Notes: generated by a model not told the origin, from the sequence alone. 64,000 nt of DNA from Polynucleobacter sp. 30F-ANTBAC (GCF_018882385.1 NZ_JACVON010000001.1:914942-978941), one strand, 5' to 3'. Positions 53,149 through 62,642 are shown, numbered from the stretch's first letter. Numbers and translations are program-made.

Positions 53149-54519
53149 ATGGGACCGCAAAAATTTGTTGCCGCCAACTCAGCTGAAGCTCTAAGAATGG
53201 TTAGAGAAAAGATGGGGTCTGATGCGATGGTGCTTTCAACTAAAGATGTTCCAGAAGGGGTTGAAATTGTTGCTATCTCACCGGATGCACTATCTTATCT
53301 AGCCAATCAGAAAACTACTTTTCCATCAACTCAGGCTAAGACTTTTACTTCAGAGCCACCCCTTGAAAAGAAGCCAGGCTCTATTCCTAACCTAGGTGGT
53401 TTAGTCATTGCAGATGTTCTGCAAAACAGCTCAAGGGCAAGAGGTTTAGATCGCAGCCCAGTCATTCAACCCAATAACCTTCAGCCAACCAATCATTCTG
53501 ACAATTCAAAATTAGCGGGTCACTCACCCAGCCCTAATGAGTCCCCAAGAGTTGAACGCTTAATTGCTGAAGTAGAAGAAGTTAAAAAAATGCTGCAGTC
53601 GCATCTAGCGACGAACTACTGGGGCAACATGCAACAGCAAGCAGTTAACCAAGCCGAAGTTACAAAAGCTTTATTGAGTGCTGGTTTTTCACCTAAGTTG
53701 TGCGCACAATTGGTTCAAGATTTAACTGAAGAAGGTGACGTAAAGAAACTACTTCATCAAGCTCAACTCAAACTTGAGGGCATGATTAAATTAGTCGACC
53801 CAATTACCGCTTTTGATCAGGGTGGTGTTTTTGCTTTTATTGGCCCAACTGGGGTGGGTAAAACTACAACGGTTGCAAAAGTTGCTGCTCGATGTGTTCT
53901 TCGATATGGACGAAATCAAGTTGCCTTGTTAACGACTGATACTTACCGTATTGGAGCTCAAGAACAGTTAAAGGTTTTTGCAAAAATTCTTGGTCTACCA
54001 GTTGTCTCTCTTCGAGATAGTGAAGATTTGGCATCAAAAATTGATGAGCTATCACAAAGAAAAATTATCCTCCTTGATACTGCAGGTGTGAATCAACGCG
54101 ACGTTCTCATGATCGAACAATCACAACTTCTCAAAGAAGGTTCACGTCATGCCCACCGCATCTTGGTCATGAGTTCTACGACAGACTTAAGAACTCAAGA
54201 AGACGTCATCATGCTCCACAATCAAGCATCCAAGGAAGGTGATCAATCTAGTATTCTAGGTGCCATCATTACTAAAACTGATGAAGCAGCCCAACTAGCC
54301 CCTGTATTAGATTGCCTCATTCGACATCAGCTACCCCTGCTATTCTTATCTAATGGGCAACGAGTTCCCGAAGATTTAAGTCAAGCGAATATCCCTTACC
54401 TTGCGCATAGAGCCATGCATCCACGACATTTAGGCAATAATTTAAATGTCAATGATGATCAAGTACCGGCACTCATGGCAGACCATCTTAACGACTGGAC
54501 TAAAAAGAACTTCTCATGA
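53149..54519 (+). CDS. flhF: SRP-like GTPase FlhF (flagellar placement)
   Basis: SIMIBI GTPase that marks the cell pole for flagellar assembly. The 456 residues have an N-terminal B domain (KFVAANSAEALRMVREKMG), a Ser/Pro-rich linker (about 65-130), an N domain, and a G domain with GPTGVGKTTT (about 230), DTYRIGAQEQ and LDTAGVNQRD. Nine bases after flhA. Confidence 0.95.
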   Translation: MGPQKFVAANSAEALRMVREKMGSDAMVLSTKDVPEGVEIVAISPDALSYLANQKTTFPSTQAKTFTSEPPLEKKPGSIPNLGGLVIADVLQNSSRARGLDRSPVIQPNNLQPTNHSDNSKLAGHSPSPNESPRVERLIAEVEEVKKMLQSHLATNYWGNMQQQAVNQAEVTKALLSAGFSPKLCAQLVQDLTEEGDVKKLLHQAQLKLEGMIKLVDPITAFDQGGVFAFIGPTGVGKTTTVAKVAARCVLRYGRNQVALLTTDTYRIGAQEQLKVFAKILGLPVVSLRDSEDLASKIDELSQRKIILLDTAGVNQRDVLMIEQSQLLKEGSRHAHRILVMSSTTDLRTQEDVIMLHNQASKEGDQSSILGAIITKTDEAAQLAPVLDCLIRHQLPLLFLSNGQRVPEDLSQANIPYLAHRAMHPRHLGNNLNVNDDQVPALMADHLNDWTKKNFS

Positions 54520-55322
54520 ACCCAGATAGCCCAGCAAGTATTAGCGCCACAGACCAAGCGGAAGGCTTAAGAAACATTTTTGGCCAACCTTATGCCAAGG
54601 CTTATGTGTTGGCAAGTGCTTTAGATGCTGATAGCACTGTTGCGATTGGCTTAGGCACCGCACACTCACTTCGTAAAGCGGATCATAAAGTCCTATTGAT
54701 TGATGAAGTACCTCTTAACCAACGTCAAGGGTTAGCGGGATTTTCCTATCCTGTGCAATATGACTTAGGACAGGCTTTTTCAAATCTAATTGGAATTGAA
54801 AAATGCATACGCGAGGTCGATGAAAATCTTTGGTTTGCAAGTAGTGCCAGAATTCATCAGTACTTTAAAACTAAAAAAACAAGAGGCCCTGCTCTTGATA
54901 TTCGTCTGCATCAACTAGGGATGAATATTGATTATTTTGTCATAGCAACAACTGACCCATTTAATCCGGTTCTTTCGCTTTACAGCAAAGAAATTAATTA
55001 CATTGTCATAGCCTCTGTGAATAGCGACTCTTTGGTTAAAACCTTGGGACTTATTAAGGAGCTCACATTAACTGGAACAGAAAAACCAATTCCAGTCATG
55101 ATGGTTGGCGGCCTTGATCGAAAAGAAGGTGAGCAAGCCTTTGAAAGACTAAAGACTGCAGCAACACAATACCTTGAACAGCCCATTGAACTGCTCTGCT
55201 GGGTAGGTGCAACATCCCTAGGTGAATTATCCACCCAAGAAACTGATACAACTGTGAAAAAGAAAGACCTCCTCTTGCCAGCTGGCCTTTTCAAACAGAT
55301 GGCTAACAAAATAGCAAGTTAA
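54516..55322 (+). CDS. flhG: FlhG/FleN-like MinD-family protein lacking the P-loop
   Basis: In position (flhF-flhG-fliA) and overall fold this is the MinD-like partner of FlhF that limits flagellar number. The 268 residues keep VLLIDEVPL and VIATTDPFNPV strands, but where the deviant Walker A (KGGVGKT) belongs the sequence reads ASALDADSTVA (residues 33-43), without the lysines and with no glycine run. ATP binding as in MinD is therefore doubtful. It overlaps flhF by 4 bp. A frameshift is unlikely because the frame is open and aligned throughout. Confidence 0.82.
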   Translation: MNPDSPASISATDQAEGLRNIFGQPYAKAYVLASALDADSTVAIGLGTAHSLRKADHKVLLIDEVPLNQRQGLAGFSYPVQYDLGQAFSNLIGIEKCIREVDENLWFASSARIHQYFKTKKTRGPALDIRLHQLGMNIDYFVIATTDPFNPVLSLYSKEINYIVIASVNSDSLVKTLGLIKELTLTGTEKPIPVMMVGGLDRKEGEQAFERLKTAATQYLEQPIELLCWVGATSLGELSTQETDTTVKKKDLLLPAGLFKQMANKIAS

Positions 55323-55330
55323 GTCTTAGT

Positions 55331-56032
55331 ATGCGTCCTCGCTCGGCCAACCCGTACAACAGCCATAATCTTGATGAGGCGATTAAGACTCACACCCCTC
55401 TTGTCAAAAAGATCGCTCACCACATTGCATCACGTCTTTCTGCTAACGTCGAAGTAGATGATCTTATTCAAGAGGGTATGACTGGCTTATTAGATGCCTT
55501 ACAACGTTATGAACCGCAACCCAATCTCAGTTTTGAAGTGTATGCAAAAACTAGAATTAGAGGTGCTATTTATGATTCTTGTAGAAAAAATGACATTCTT
55601 CCAAGACATCAAAGAGATCAAGTCACATCCTTAGAAAAAGTAACTCGTTCACTCGAGCAGAAATTGGGGCGACCAGCAGATGATTTAGAAATAGCAGAAG
55701 CAGCAGGTCTTAGCTTAGATGACTATTTTGCAGTGATTGGCAGCATGGTTAATTTGATGCCATTAGATGACTTGCCAGAAGACATGCTGCCATCAGATCA
55801 CGCCAATGATCCAATGCGCTTAATCTCGATGAAGCAAATTGCTAGTCAGATGGAGGCCACTCTTAAAAATTTGCCTGAAAAAGAGCAATTAATCATGGCC
55901 TTACACTATCAAGAAGAGCTATCGTATCGCGAGATTGCGGTTGTGATGCAGTTGACTCCCGGAAGGATCAGCCAGCTTCACACACAGGCAATGATTCGCA
56001 TCCGCTCAGATCTTAAGAAAGATTTGAGTTAA
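55331..56032 (+). CDS. fliA: Flagellar sigma factor FliA (sigma-28)
   Basis: Directs RNA polymerase to late flagellar genes and is held by FlgM until the hook is done. The 233 residues have region 2 (VEVDDLIQEGMTGLLDALQR), region 3 and region 4 (LPEKEQLIMALHYQEELSYR ... GRISQLHTQAMIRIR). Eight bases after flhG. Converges with the next gene, overlapping by 4 bp. Confidence 0.97.
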   Translation: MRPRSANPYNSHNLDEAIKTHTPLVKKIAHHIASRLSANVEVDDLIQEGMTGLLDALQRYEPQPNLSFEVYAKTRIRGAIYDSCRKNDILPRHQRDQVTSLEKVTRSLEQKLGRPADDLEIAEAAGLSLDDYFAVIGSMVNLMPLDDLPEDMLPSDHANDPMRLISMKQIASQMEATLKNLPEKEQLIMALHYQEELSYREIAVVMQLTPGRISQLHTQAMIRIRSDLKKDLS

Positions 56033-56760
56033 TTAAATAGCGCACTAATTTCAAGTGTCAAAACCGATCCCGGTGGGTGAAGCTTTTTAATATTATTATT
56101 TTTATGTGCGGCTTTACATTCTTCGAATGAGTTAAACACCTTCAAGAACCCATCGGATTCGACAGCCACATGGTCACTAAAAAACATGAGATACAACACT
56201 TCTTCTTCCTGCTTAACTGAGAAGAACTTATTCTTCACCAACTCCTGAATGCTTAATGCTTTGTAATCAAAAGCATTATCTGGCAATCTTGCAGCTAACA
56301 ATTGCCCCCTAAAATAATTTTGATATTTTTTATCTTCTACTATCTCACCTTTAACTTCCGAATCGATTGAGATCTCTGTTTGTGTTGTTTTTTTCTCTTC
56401 TATTGCTAATTTTTTTAATTTTGAAAAGATACTTTCAAGTTGCTCACCTTGAATATCAACCAATCTATACGATGAAACATAAGCTCCTGCAAAGCAAACA
56501 AATGCGATAAATAAGTAAAAAGTAACGGTGTTTTCAGAGACTGATTGGATGTTTTCTTGGTTAAACATCTTAATGACTGCTGCAGAAAAAATAATCGCTG
56601 AAATACTAGCTATATGGCGCCCTATTTTAGCGATGCCTCTATTGGTGGCTGTTTTAATGAAGATAATTCCAAGGGCATAAAAGAATAGTACGCCAGGCGC
56701 CTGCATGGGCATTAAATAGGTCAATAAATAAATCAGGGCCTCAGAAAAATTATTATTCAT
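56029..56760 (-). CDS. Unknown membrane protein inside the flagellar region
   Basis: I do not recognise this 243-residue protein. It has three hydrophobic segments near the N-terminus (about 22-36, 49-64 and 78-98), a Lys/Glu-rich helix (about 105-135) and a C-terminal domain (about 145-243) with alternating hydrophobic residues such as VLYLMFFSDHVAVESDGFLK. It stands between the end of fliA and the end of flgN, downstream of flgN by 93 bp, so it may be the last gene of the flgAMN transcript. A weak GGGA/TCCC hairpin lies in that gap. No motif suggests an enzyme. Confidence 0.7.
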   Translation of the reverse strand: MNNNFSEALIYLLTYLMPMQAPGVLFFYALGIIFIKTATNRGIAKIGRHIASISAIIFSAAVIKMFNQENIQSVSENTVTFYLFIAFVCFAGAYVSSYRLVDIQGEQLESIFSKLKKLAIEEKKTTQTEISIDSEVKGEIVEDKKYQNYFRGQLLAARLPDNAFDYKALSIQELVKNKFFSVKQEEEVLYLMFFSDHVAVESDGFLKVFNSFEECKAAHKNNNIKKLHPPGSVLTLEISALFN

Positions 56761-56853
56761 GTTGTATCTTTTTCAATACCTTTAAATAACTTTGCTTCGC
56801 TAATTTTTATTTTATTGGGAACTAGCTCCCCTTACCTGATACTTTTGATGCCC

Positions 56854-57243
56854 CTACACCTTACGAGACAATACGCCACCCGTTAGATTTGGAATACTGC
56901 CGGAACTTGAGTAGGTTGCAGAGTCTGATTGTTGAGCCATAAATGCCTGAAGAGCTGCATTTTTTTGCATCGCCAATTTGATCAACTCACCGTTAATCTG
57001 ATGATCCACTCCAGCCTTCTGCAACTTCTCTTCTATTTCTGTTTTCAAGTGTTCATCAAGTAAAGAGATATCCTTCTTTAACTGTTCAACGCCACCTGGA
57101 TATGAGTTCATCTGATCAAGTGCTGCTTGAGCTTTTGCTAGCGCATCGGCTAGATCATCCATTCGATCTTCTTCAAGAACTGCTCTCAAAAAAGATACGG
57201 CTTGAGCTACTTGATTAACTTGTGTTTGAATTGCACTAGACAC
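56854..57243 (-). CDS. flgN: FlgK/FlgL export chaperone FlgN
   Basis: Cytoplasmic helical chaperone of 129 residues. The all-helical composition and place directly after flgM match FlgN; the sequence itself is poorly conserved in this family (AVSFLRAVLEEDRMDDLADA near the N-terminus). Confidence 0.82.
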   Translation of the reverse strand: MSSAIQTQVNQVAQAVSFLRAVLEEDRMDDLADALAKAQAALDQMNSYPGGVEQLKKDISLLDEHLKTEIEEKLQKAGVDHQINGELIKLAMQKNAALQAFMAQQSDSATYSSSGSIPNLTGGVLSRKV

Positions 57244-57255
57244 TCGAATCGGTCT

Positions 57256-57588
57256 TTAATTGTTTTTTGATCGATCAATAGCAGAGACAGCGTCTTTGAG
57301 CATTTGCTCTGCTATCTTAGGGAAATCCATTTTGAATTCACCTTTTTCAATTAATTCACGAATTTTAGATAAGGCTTCAGTTTCTGAAATTTGATGAGCT
57401 AATGTACTTGCTGGTGCGTTAGTTGTTTGAGCAACTGACGAATTAATCCCGATATTGACCGCGGGTGTTGCTGAAGGTCCAGCGGATTCACCACTGCTGA
57501 CATTTGACTTTTTTGAATCAACAGGAGATCCGACGCCTTTTTTAGCATCAGTTGTTGTTACTAGAGGTCTGCTGTCATTAATCTTCAA
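57256..57588 (-). CDS. flgM: Anti-sigma-28 factor FlgM
   Basis: Holds FliA inactive until exported through the finished hook. The 110 residues have a disordered Ser/Thr/Pro-rich N-terminal half and the C-terminal FliA-binding helices (ALSKIRELIEKGEFKMDFPK). Follows flgA by 17 bp; no separate sigma-28 promoter was seen. Confidence 0.92.
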   Translation of the reverse strand: MKINDSRPLVTTTDAKKGVGSPVDSKKSNVSSGESAGPSATPAVNIGINSSVAQTTNAPASTLAHQISETEALSKIRELIEKGEFKMDFPKIAEQMLKDAVSAIDRSKNN

Positions 57589-57605
57589 ACTTAACTCTTC
57601 TCTTA

Positions 57606-58355
57606 TTAATTCACATTAATTTCTACTGCCCCGGGTGAGCTGATTGTCCCTTGGAGAACCTGACCATCCGGTAATTTAACTTTTATTATCTCATTAATTG
57701 AACCGGATGATTGAGCAATTCCCTCACCTGTTGCTTGAAAACCGGCCCCAATCACCTGGACTCTGACTCGATCTCCTACCTTTATTACGGATGGTTCCTT
57801 TAAATTGTTTAGCGAAATATAGGACCCCGCCTGAATAGCCCTAACAGCTTGCCTACCCGTTGCCTCATTAATAGAGCGAACCACATCATCTGGAAGCGAA
57901 CTCAAATCTCCTTCGATTATGCGGACGTCAGCAGGTGATATTCTATATCCAGAATTGATAAACTTGGTAGTGAGTACATACTCACCAAATACTAAAACTT
58001 TGATGGGTAATGATATAAACCAACCTTTTCCAGTCTGACAGCGCAGCTGTAAGTTAACCCGCCCCCAAGGTCTTACCCGGGCGGGCAAAGCAACATCAAT
58101 TGGGCCAGCACAGTTTGGCAGCTTGATTTTTGAGTCAATATACTCAATATCCACCTTTAATCCAGCCATTGTTGGGTGTTTTGATACAAATTGACGTATT
58201 GATTTATCCAAGGAAAGTGGAATTTGCGTTTGGGCATACCCCAAAGTACCAAAAGTAAGCCCTAAGCTCATGAATAAGCTCATAAAAAAAGCTTTTCTAA
58301 AGCTTAGAAACCTTATTGAAAAACGTTGAGCCATCACTTCTCTAACCTTCCTCAT
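57606..58355 (-). CDS. flgA: P-ring assembly chaperone FlgA
   Basis: Periplasmic chaperone for FlgI. About 249 residues with a signal peptide ending near GTLGYA and a C-terminal SAF domain (about 125-245; VRIIEGDLSSLPDDVV and IKVGDRVRVQVIGAGF). I chose the ATG at 58355 because it overlaps the upstream stop (ATGA) and has AGGA at correct spacing; an upstream in-frame TTG at 58379 is less likely. The overlap ties flgA to the chemosensory-like cassette. Confidence 0.92.
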   Translation of the reverse strand: MRKVREVMAQRFSIRFLSFRKAFFMSLFMSLGLTFGTLGYAQTQIPLSLDKSIRQFVSKHPTMAGLKVDIEYIDSKIKLPNCAGPIDVALPARVRPWGRVNLQLRCQTGKGWFISLPIKVLVFGEYVLTTKFINSGYRISPADVRIIEGDLSSLPDDVVRSINEATGRQAVRAIQAGSYISLNNLKEPSVIKVGDRVRVQVIGAGFQATGEGIAQSSGSINEIIKVKLPDGQVLQGTISSPGAVEINVN

Positions 58356-59590
58356 GCGGTCCTTTTTAAGGAGATCCAAGAGTATGGACGATTAGCGTGA
58401 TCTATGGCAACACCGCGCAACCATTCTGGTCCGGTTAATAAACTAGGCAAGGCAAATACATTCATATTCGAAACTGGCAATAATTCCTCGGCATACAAAG
58501 TACAGCTTTGCAGGCCGCACATGAGAGTGATTTCTTTAGGACAACCCTCCGCACCCCCCAAGGCATCATATGTGCCTACTGTGTTGAGAACATTGCCGAC
58601 GGAAACCAACTGCGCCCAGCTAACAACAAATTGATCAGCCCCTCTCATAAACGAGATTAGCCGCATTCTTTTTAAACTACTTGGAATAATTAATCGAACA
58701 GATTGATTAACAAATTCTAGACGTCCTGAAAGATTGGCTACCAATTGACCTGCATTTTCTAACTCTAAAGGGCTTGGAGAGACATTTTGCAAATCAATGA
58801 ATAAAGTTAAAGCTTGCTTTGAGACTCTTAATAGTGAAGCCTTAGGCAGTATGCTTAAAATCGTAGAAAGAGCTTCCAACACATCAGCATCGGCCAAAAT
58901 CATAGCCGCATCTACTTGCTCTGCTATTCCATCAAGATAATTAGCAAGATTTAATTGACCAAACTCTAAAAGAGCATCTTGGTGCTCACCTAACAAACTA
59001 TCCACATCTTTTGGAGATGCTTGCTCAAAGACCAATCTGCGAATCCTTTGAACTGTATTAAGCGCATGCCTTCTTTGGGCCAGCAGAATTGCCCCAGAAT
59101 ATAAACTGGAAACTTGAGATGGCTTTGTCGGGCTGGGTTGCTGCGAATCTACTGCATTTATTTGCCATGATTTTGATGTCGCAGGCATGACATCAGAATT
59201 AGGATTGAGATTAAATTGATTTTTAAGTGGTTCATTTAATTGAGACAAATCCAACATGCTATTAGCTAACTTTTGAATTTCGTCAATTTGATCAGGAATA
59301 ATCACCACGTCATCTGTTGCAGCCAAGACATCAAGAGCTTTTTTTAGAAGCTCTACCAACTGGTACGTCACAGGTAAAACTGATTGTTGCTCTTGAGATA
59401 GTTGCCTAGCGATATCAGCAGTAATAGCGCTAAGCTGCAATAAACCAACGCTACTCAGGGCATCTGCCAGATCTCTTGCATGCAATGCTGCTTGCAACAA
59501 GTCTGGCCGATCTCTTTCAATAGAAAGAATTAAACCATCAAATGAGCGATTAATATCAGTAACGAAAAGTGTTAAAAAGTCGTTAGCCAC
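58352..59590 (-). CDS. ChpA/CheA-like protein without kinase: Hpt-like bundle plus CheW-like domain
   Basis: A 412-residue cytoplasmic protein. Residues about 1-125 and 170-285 are helical bundles reminiscent of Hpt modules, but the phospho-accepting HxxKG pattern is absent (the place reads ALHARDLADALSS). Residues about 295-412 read like a CheW domain (ISFMRGADQFVVSWAQLVSV; LLTGPEWLRGVAIDHANRP). There is no dimerisation/HATPase region with N, G1 or G2 boxes, so it cannot be a CheA kinase. It is the fifth gene of the cassette, 2 bp after the PilJ-like gene, and its stop overlaps the flgA start. Domain calls are by eye. Confidence 0.65.
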   Translation of the reverse strand: MANDFLTLFVTDINRSFDGLILSIERDRPDLLQAALHARDLADALSSVGLLQLSAITADIARQLSQEQQSVLPVTYQLVELLKKALDVLAATDDVVIIPDQIDEIQKLANSMLDLSQLNEPLKNQFNLNPNSDVMPATSKSWQINAVDSQQPSPTKPSQVSSLYSGAILLAQRRHALNTVQRIRRLVFEQASPKDVDSLLGEHQDALLEFGQLNLANYLDGIAEQVDAAMILADADVLEALSTILSILPKASLLRVSKQALTLFIDLQNVSPSPLELENAGQLVANLSGRLEFVNQSVRLIIPSSLKRMRLISFMRGADQFVVSWAQLVSVGNVLNTVGTYDALGGAEGCPKEITLMCGLQSCTLYAEELLPVSNMNVFALPSLLTGPEWLRGVAIDHANRPYSWISLKRTA

Positions 59591-59592
59591 AA

Positions 59593-61173
59593 CTAAGCAT
59601 CCAATCTAAAAGATGAGGTGCTCCTAGGTTCAGACTCAAAATTTTCCCCATGAATAGCATGTTCAAGCGCGTCACTCATTTCTTCTAAAACGCCATCCAT
59701 ACGTTCAATTTGCCTCTCCCATTGAGTGAGCGCCAAAATAAGACCCTCAGACTCTCGGCTAATCTTATGCAAATCATTTTTCTCCATACCTTGCTTGTAT
59801 GCAAAGGCTTGTTTGATTGACGTATCAACTTGCACTAGATTTTGCTCTAAGTTATCAACTATGGCACTTATCCTGATGCATTGATCTGCCACATTGCCAC
59901 CCGATGAGATACCGGAGTTAGATAAAGACATTTGTATCGTTTGTTCACGTAAAGCTACAATTTCTTGACGCATTCTTAATAATTCCGTCTCAACAAGATT
60001 CATCGGCTTAAGAGCATCCACACGATCTCTTTGACCAGATAAACTCGCTTCAGTAAGAACCCCATGAAAACGTTTTAACGCTTTTAAAACCTTACCCCCA
60101 AGATCAGAAACCTGGTTCACAGCAATTTGGGTGTACGGCAAAATATCTTGTGTTTCTCGCAAGAAACTCACTTTTTTAGAATGCCCGATATCTTGAATAT
60201 CGATATCGCTGTAACTCTTACGCCTATCACCAACAACAATAACGATTAACGCTCCCACGATTGAAATAATGGTCAAGAGGTGAGTCATATCAAGAAATAC
60301 TTGAGCATCACCACTGCTGACACTCGACTCCAGCGAACTTGCAATGGCATCATAAATATCTTTATCTTTTGTGAGATCCAAAACCTTATCTCGAGAAACC
60401 GTGAATTTCTCAAGCGCATCTGCATACTCTGCAGACCTGACCCATACTGGGGTCTTTTTCAAAACCTTATAAATATTCTCTTGAGCAGCATTAAATTTAT
60501 TATCTTTATTCAAAGCCTCTAATATTGGCTTCTGATCAGCAGCCAATAGTAAAGATGATTGAAGCTGCTTTGTAGACTCAACATCACCGACATTATTAGT
60601 CCAATTTTGCAAAGCGATTGAAAGCGACGACATAGCTTCAGCTGTTTTTCTGAATGGAGAATCCGTACGTATACGATTAATATCAAGCAAAGACTTCTTA
60701 GATACATGGCTTATAGCTTGAGCAGCCTCCAACCCAGAACTTAGAGCAATAATACTTTTCTCAGTTGAAACCAAATTCTTCATAGCATCTCGAAGAAGAA
60801 AGATTCGAGCCTTAACGTGTTGATCGGATACTGGCTTTTCTAGAAGTAATTTTTCCAAAATTGGATCTATTTTTTCGGGACCAACAAGCTTTTCCAATTG
60901 CTTTTGCGCTCGATTAACTCTACTAAAGTAATCACTTCCAAGAGATTGAGATACCTCTACAACTTGCCTTGATAAATTAATTTTTTCAACATAAATTTTC
61001 ACCTGTTCACTTTTTTGCAAAGCCTCGGCTGCTGAGGTATTTTTATGTCGCTCGATCATAATGGAAACACCAAATGAAGTTAGCGCACAAATTAGCAAAA
61101 ATACTAAAAGTAACTTTCTACCAAAATCTTTTTTAGACAGCATTTCACTTAAAATTTTAAAAAAGTTAGTCAT
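59593..61173 (-). CDS. PilJ-like membrane sensor without a methyl-accepting tip
   Basis: A 526-residue protein with two membrane helices (about 19-38 and 295-315) around a ~255-residue periplasmic helical domain, as in PilJ and other type IV pilus chemoreceptors. The cytoplasmic part (316-526) is coiled coil (ETELLRMRQEIVALREQTIQ), but lacks a HAMP domain and the EAARAGE-type hairpin of methyl-accepting proteins. It overlaps the CheW-like gene by 8 bp. Likely an inner membrane sensor or scaffold; what it senses is unknown. Confidence 0.65.
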   Translation of the reverse strand: MTNFFKILSEMLSKKDFGRKLLLVFLLICALTSFGVSIMIERHKNTSAAEALQKSEQVKIYVEKINLSRQVVEVSQSLGSDYFSRVNRAQKQLEKLVGPEKIDPILEKLLLEKPVSDQHVKARIFLLRDAMKNLVSTEKSIIALSSGLEAAQAISHVSKKSLLDINRIRTDSPFRKTAEAMSSLSIALQNWTNNVGDVESTKQLQSSLLLAADQKPILEALNKDNKFNAAQENIYKVLKKTPVWVRSAEYADALEKFTVSRDKVLDLTKDKDIYDAIASSLESSVSSGDAQVFLDMTHLLTIISIVGALIVIVVGDRRKSYSDIDIQDIGHSKKVSFLRETQDILPYTQIAVNQVSDLGGKVLKALKRFHGVLTEASLSGQRDRVDALKPMNLVETELLRMRQEIVALREQTIQMSLSNSGISSGGNVADQCIRISAIVDNLEQNLVQVDTSIKQAFAYKQGMEKNDLHKISRESEGLILALTQWERQIERMDGVLEEMSDALEHAIHGENFESEPRSTSSFRLDA

Positions 61174-61549
61174 GCGTATTCTCCAGTAGACTCACCACAT
61201 CAAGAACTTGATCCAAATAATGAATTTGATTTTCAAGATTGATGACGGCGTGAAACGGTCCAATTGTTTTCTGAACCCTAAAACCAATATCGGCATCTTC
61301 ATTAGACTTTAAAACTATCACCCACGATGAAGGCTCTGATTCATTTTCCAGGGTCTTTAACTCAACTCCAAAAAGCTCGGCAGGTGACAGGAGAAAGACA
61401 GGTACTCCTTCATGCACTTCAAGGCCAAATGGCTTGGCCGGCGTCTTAAGCAAAACACTATAAAAAGCAGATGCAACAGCGCTCAATGGCAACGCCAACT
61501 TACGCTGATTAATTTCAAAACCCAACCATTGCTGTTGCTCTAACATCAA
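61166..61549 (-). CDS. CheW/PilI-like adaptor
   Basis: A 127-residue soluble protein with the CheW pattern: WLGFEINQRKLALPLSAVAS at the start, a central KPFGLEVHEGVPVFLLSPAE and a SWVIVLKSNEDADIGFRVQK strand. CheW proteins link receptors to CheA; PilI is the pilus version. No CheA with a kinase domain is in the window. It is next to the PilJ-like gene in the order known from Pil-Chp operons. Confidence 0.72.
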   Translation of the reverse strand: MMLEQQQWLGFEINQRKLALPLSAVASAFYSVLLKTPAKPFGLEVHEGVPVFLLSPAELFGVELKTLENESEPSSWVIVLKSNEDADIGFRVQKTIGPFHAVINLENQIHYLDQVLDVVSLLENTHD

Positions 61550-62626
61550 TTAGCTTTCTAAATTTTGGTTAGACAAGAAACGTAAACGAATCACAAAAGC
61601 TGAAATACATAAAATGAACGCAGCAGCAAATCCAAGCAAAGCCTGTTGAAATGCTTTCATAACAGTCTCTTGATTGGAGATGTTGGATCGCAACTTACCA
61701 TGGAACGCATCCATTTGATTTAAATACTTTTCATGATGCCAAGTTAGCATTCCAGTCGTATTTATTTTTTCATACTTATCTAAATCAAAGTTTTGATTGA
61801 ACCCCATTGACATAAGACCGGAGATAAAAGTATTCAAACTAGATACGTAGTCTTTTTTAAGGCTTTCGCCTACAACCTTGACAAATTGCTCGTCAAATTG
61901 ATTCGCTAAACTTACCCCATCCGATTTTGAGATGTAACTTAAACCATCAGGAATAACAAATAAGATCCCAATCTGATTAACTGAAAAATTTTCTTTTCCA
62001 TCTGTTGAGGTAATTTGTAGTTGTTTTTTTCCGCGCGCGATAGAAAAAGAAAGCTGTTGAGTTGTTGTTGTATCAACTAATTGGTAAAAATCCCAGACCG
62101 AATTAATTGGTTCAACTCCAATCATTTTAATTTGATCGCCTGACTTGAAGCCCCAACCCTCAGCCAACGAACCTTTTTGGACGTGTGCAACTATTGGATT
62201 TATTTTTCTTAAAATAGTTTCAGCACGCTTATTCTCAAAACCCCTTAAATTGGAAAATATTTTTAGCAGGGTTTCTTCAGACGATTCCTGAATATTTAAA
62301 TTAGATTTTTCAGTTTGAATTAATTTTTCTTTAGCTGCAGCAATGGGGTTACCAAGAGGTATTGTTTTGGGTAACTCATTATTCGCAACAGGATTTGTTG
62401 GGATTACTTTAGTTGAATGCTCAACACCCAATTCAAGAAGATAGTCTGTAAATAATGGATTCTTAATGGCAATTGATGCGTTCTCTTTTGTAAAGTCTAA
62501 GGTCTGTTGACCCAAGTAACCCATCCAAGCAGTAGCTAAAGCCAATATCAATAACGACAAGGCAAAAAACCAATAACTTAAACCTTTAATTTTTTTTATT
62601 TTTTTATTCTTGCTATACATTCTCAT
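61550..62626 (-). CDS. Membrane protein with a PDZ domain
   Basis: A 358-residue protein with one membrane helix at each end (about 17-38 and 329-348). Residues 144-206 form a PDZ domain close to those of RseP (IVAHVQKGSLAEGWGFKSGD, then SFSIARGKKQLQI). No HExxH zinc site, catalytic Ser/His/Asp set or other protease motif is seen, so it probably binds peptides rather than cuts them. The first in-frame ATG is used; a second ATG two codons later is possible. Its stop touches the next gene (61549/61550). Confidence 0.72.
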   Translation of the reverse strand: MRMYSKNKKIKKIKGLSYWFFALSLLILALATAWMGYLGQQTLDFTKENASIAIKNPLFTDYLLELGVEHSTKVIPTNPVANNELPKTIPLGNPIAAAKEKLIQTEKSNLNIQESSEETLLKIFSNLRGFENKRAETILRKINPIVAHVQKGSLAEGWGFKSGDQIKMIGVEPINSVWDFYQLVDTTTTQQLSFSIARGKKQLQITSTDGKENFSVNQIGILFVIPDGLSYISKSDGVSLANQFDEQFVKVVGESLKKDYVSSLNTFISGLMSMGFNQNFDLDKYEKINTTGMLTWHHEKYLNQMDAFHGKLRSNISNQETVMKAFQQALLGFAAAFILCISAFVIRLRFLSNQNLES

Positions 62627-62642
62627 GGCTTTCTAGGTCATT

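Noticed and set aside
56813-56835. GGGA/TCCC hairpin after flgN as a terminator
   Set aside because: Short stem and no continuous T-run; not called.
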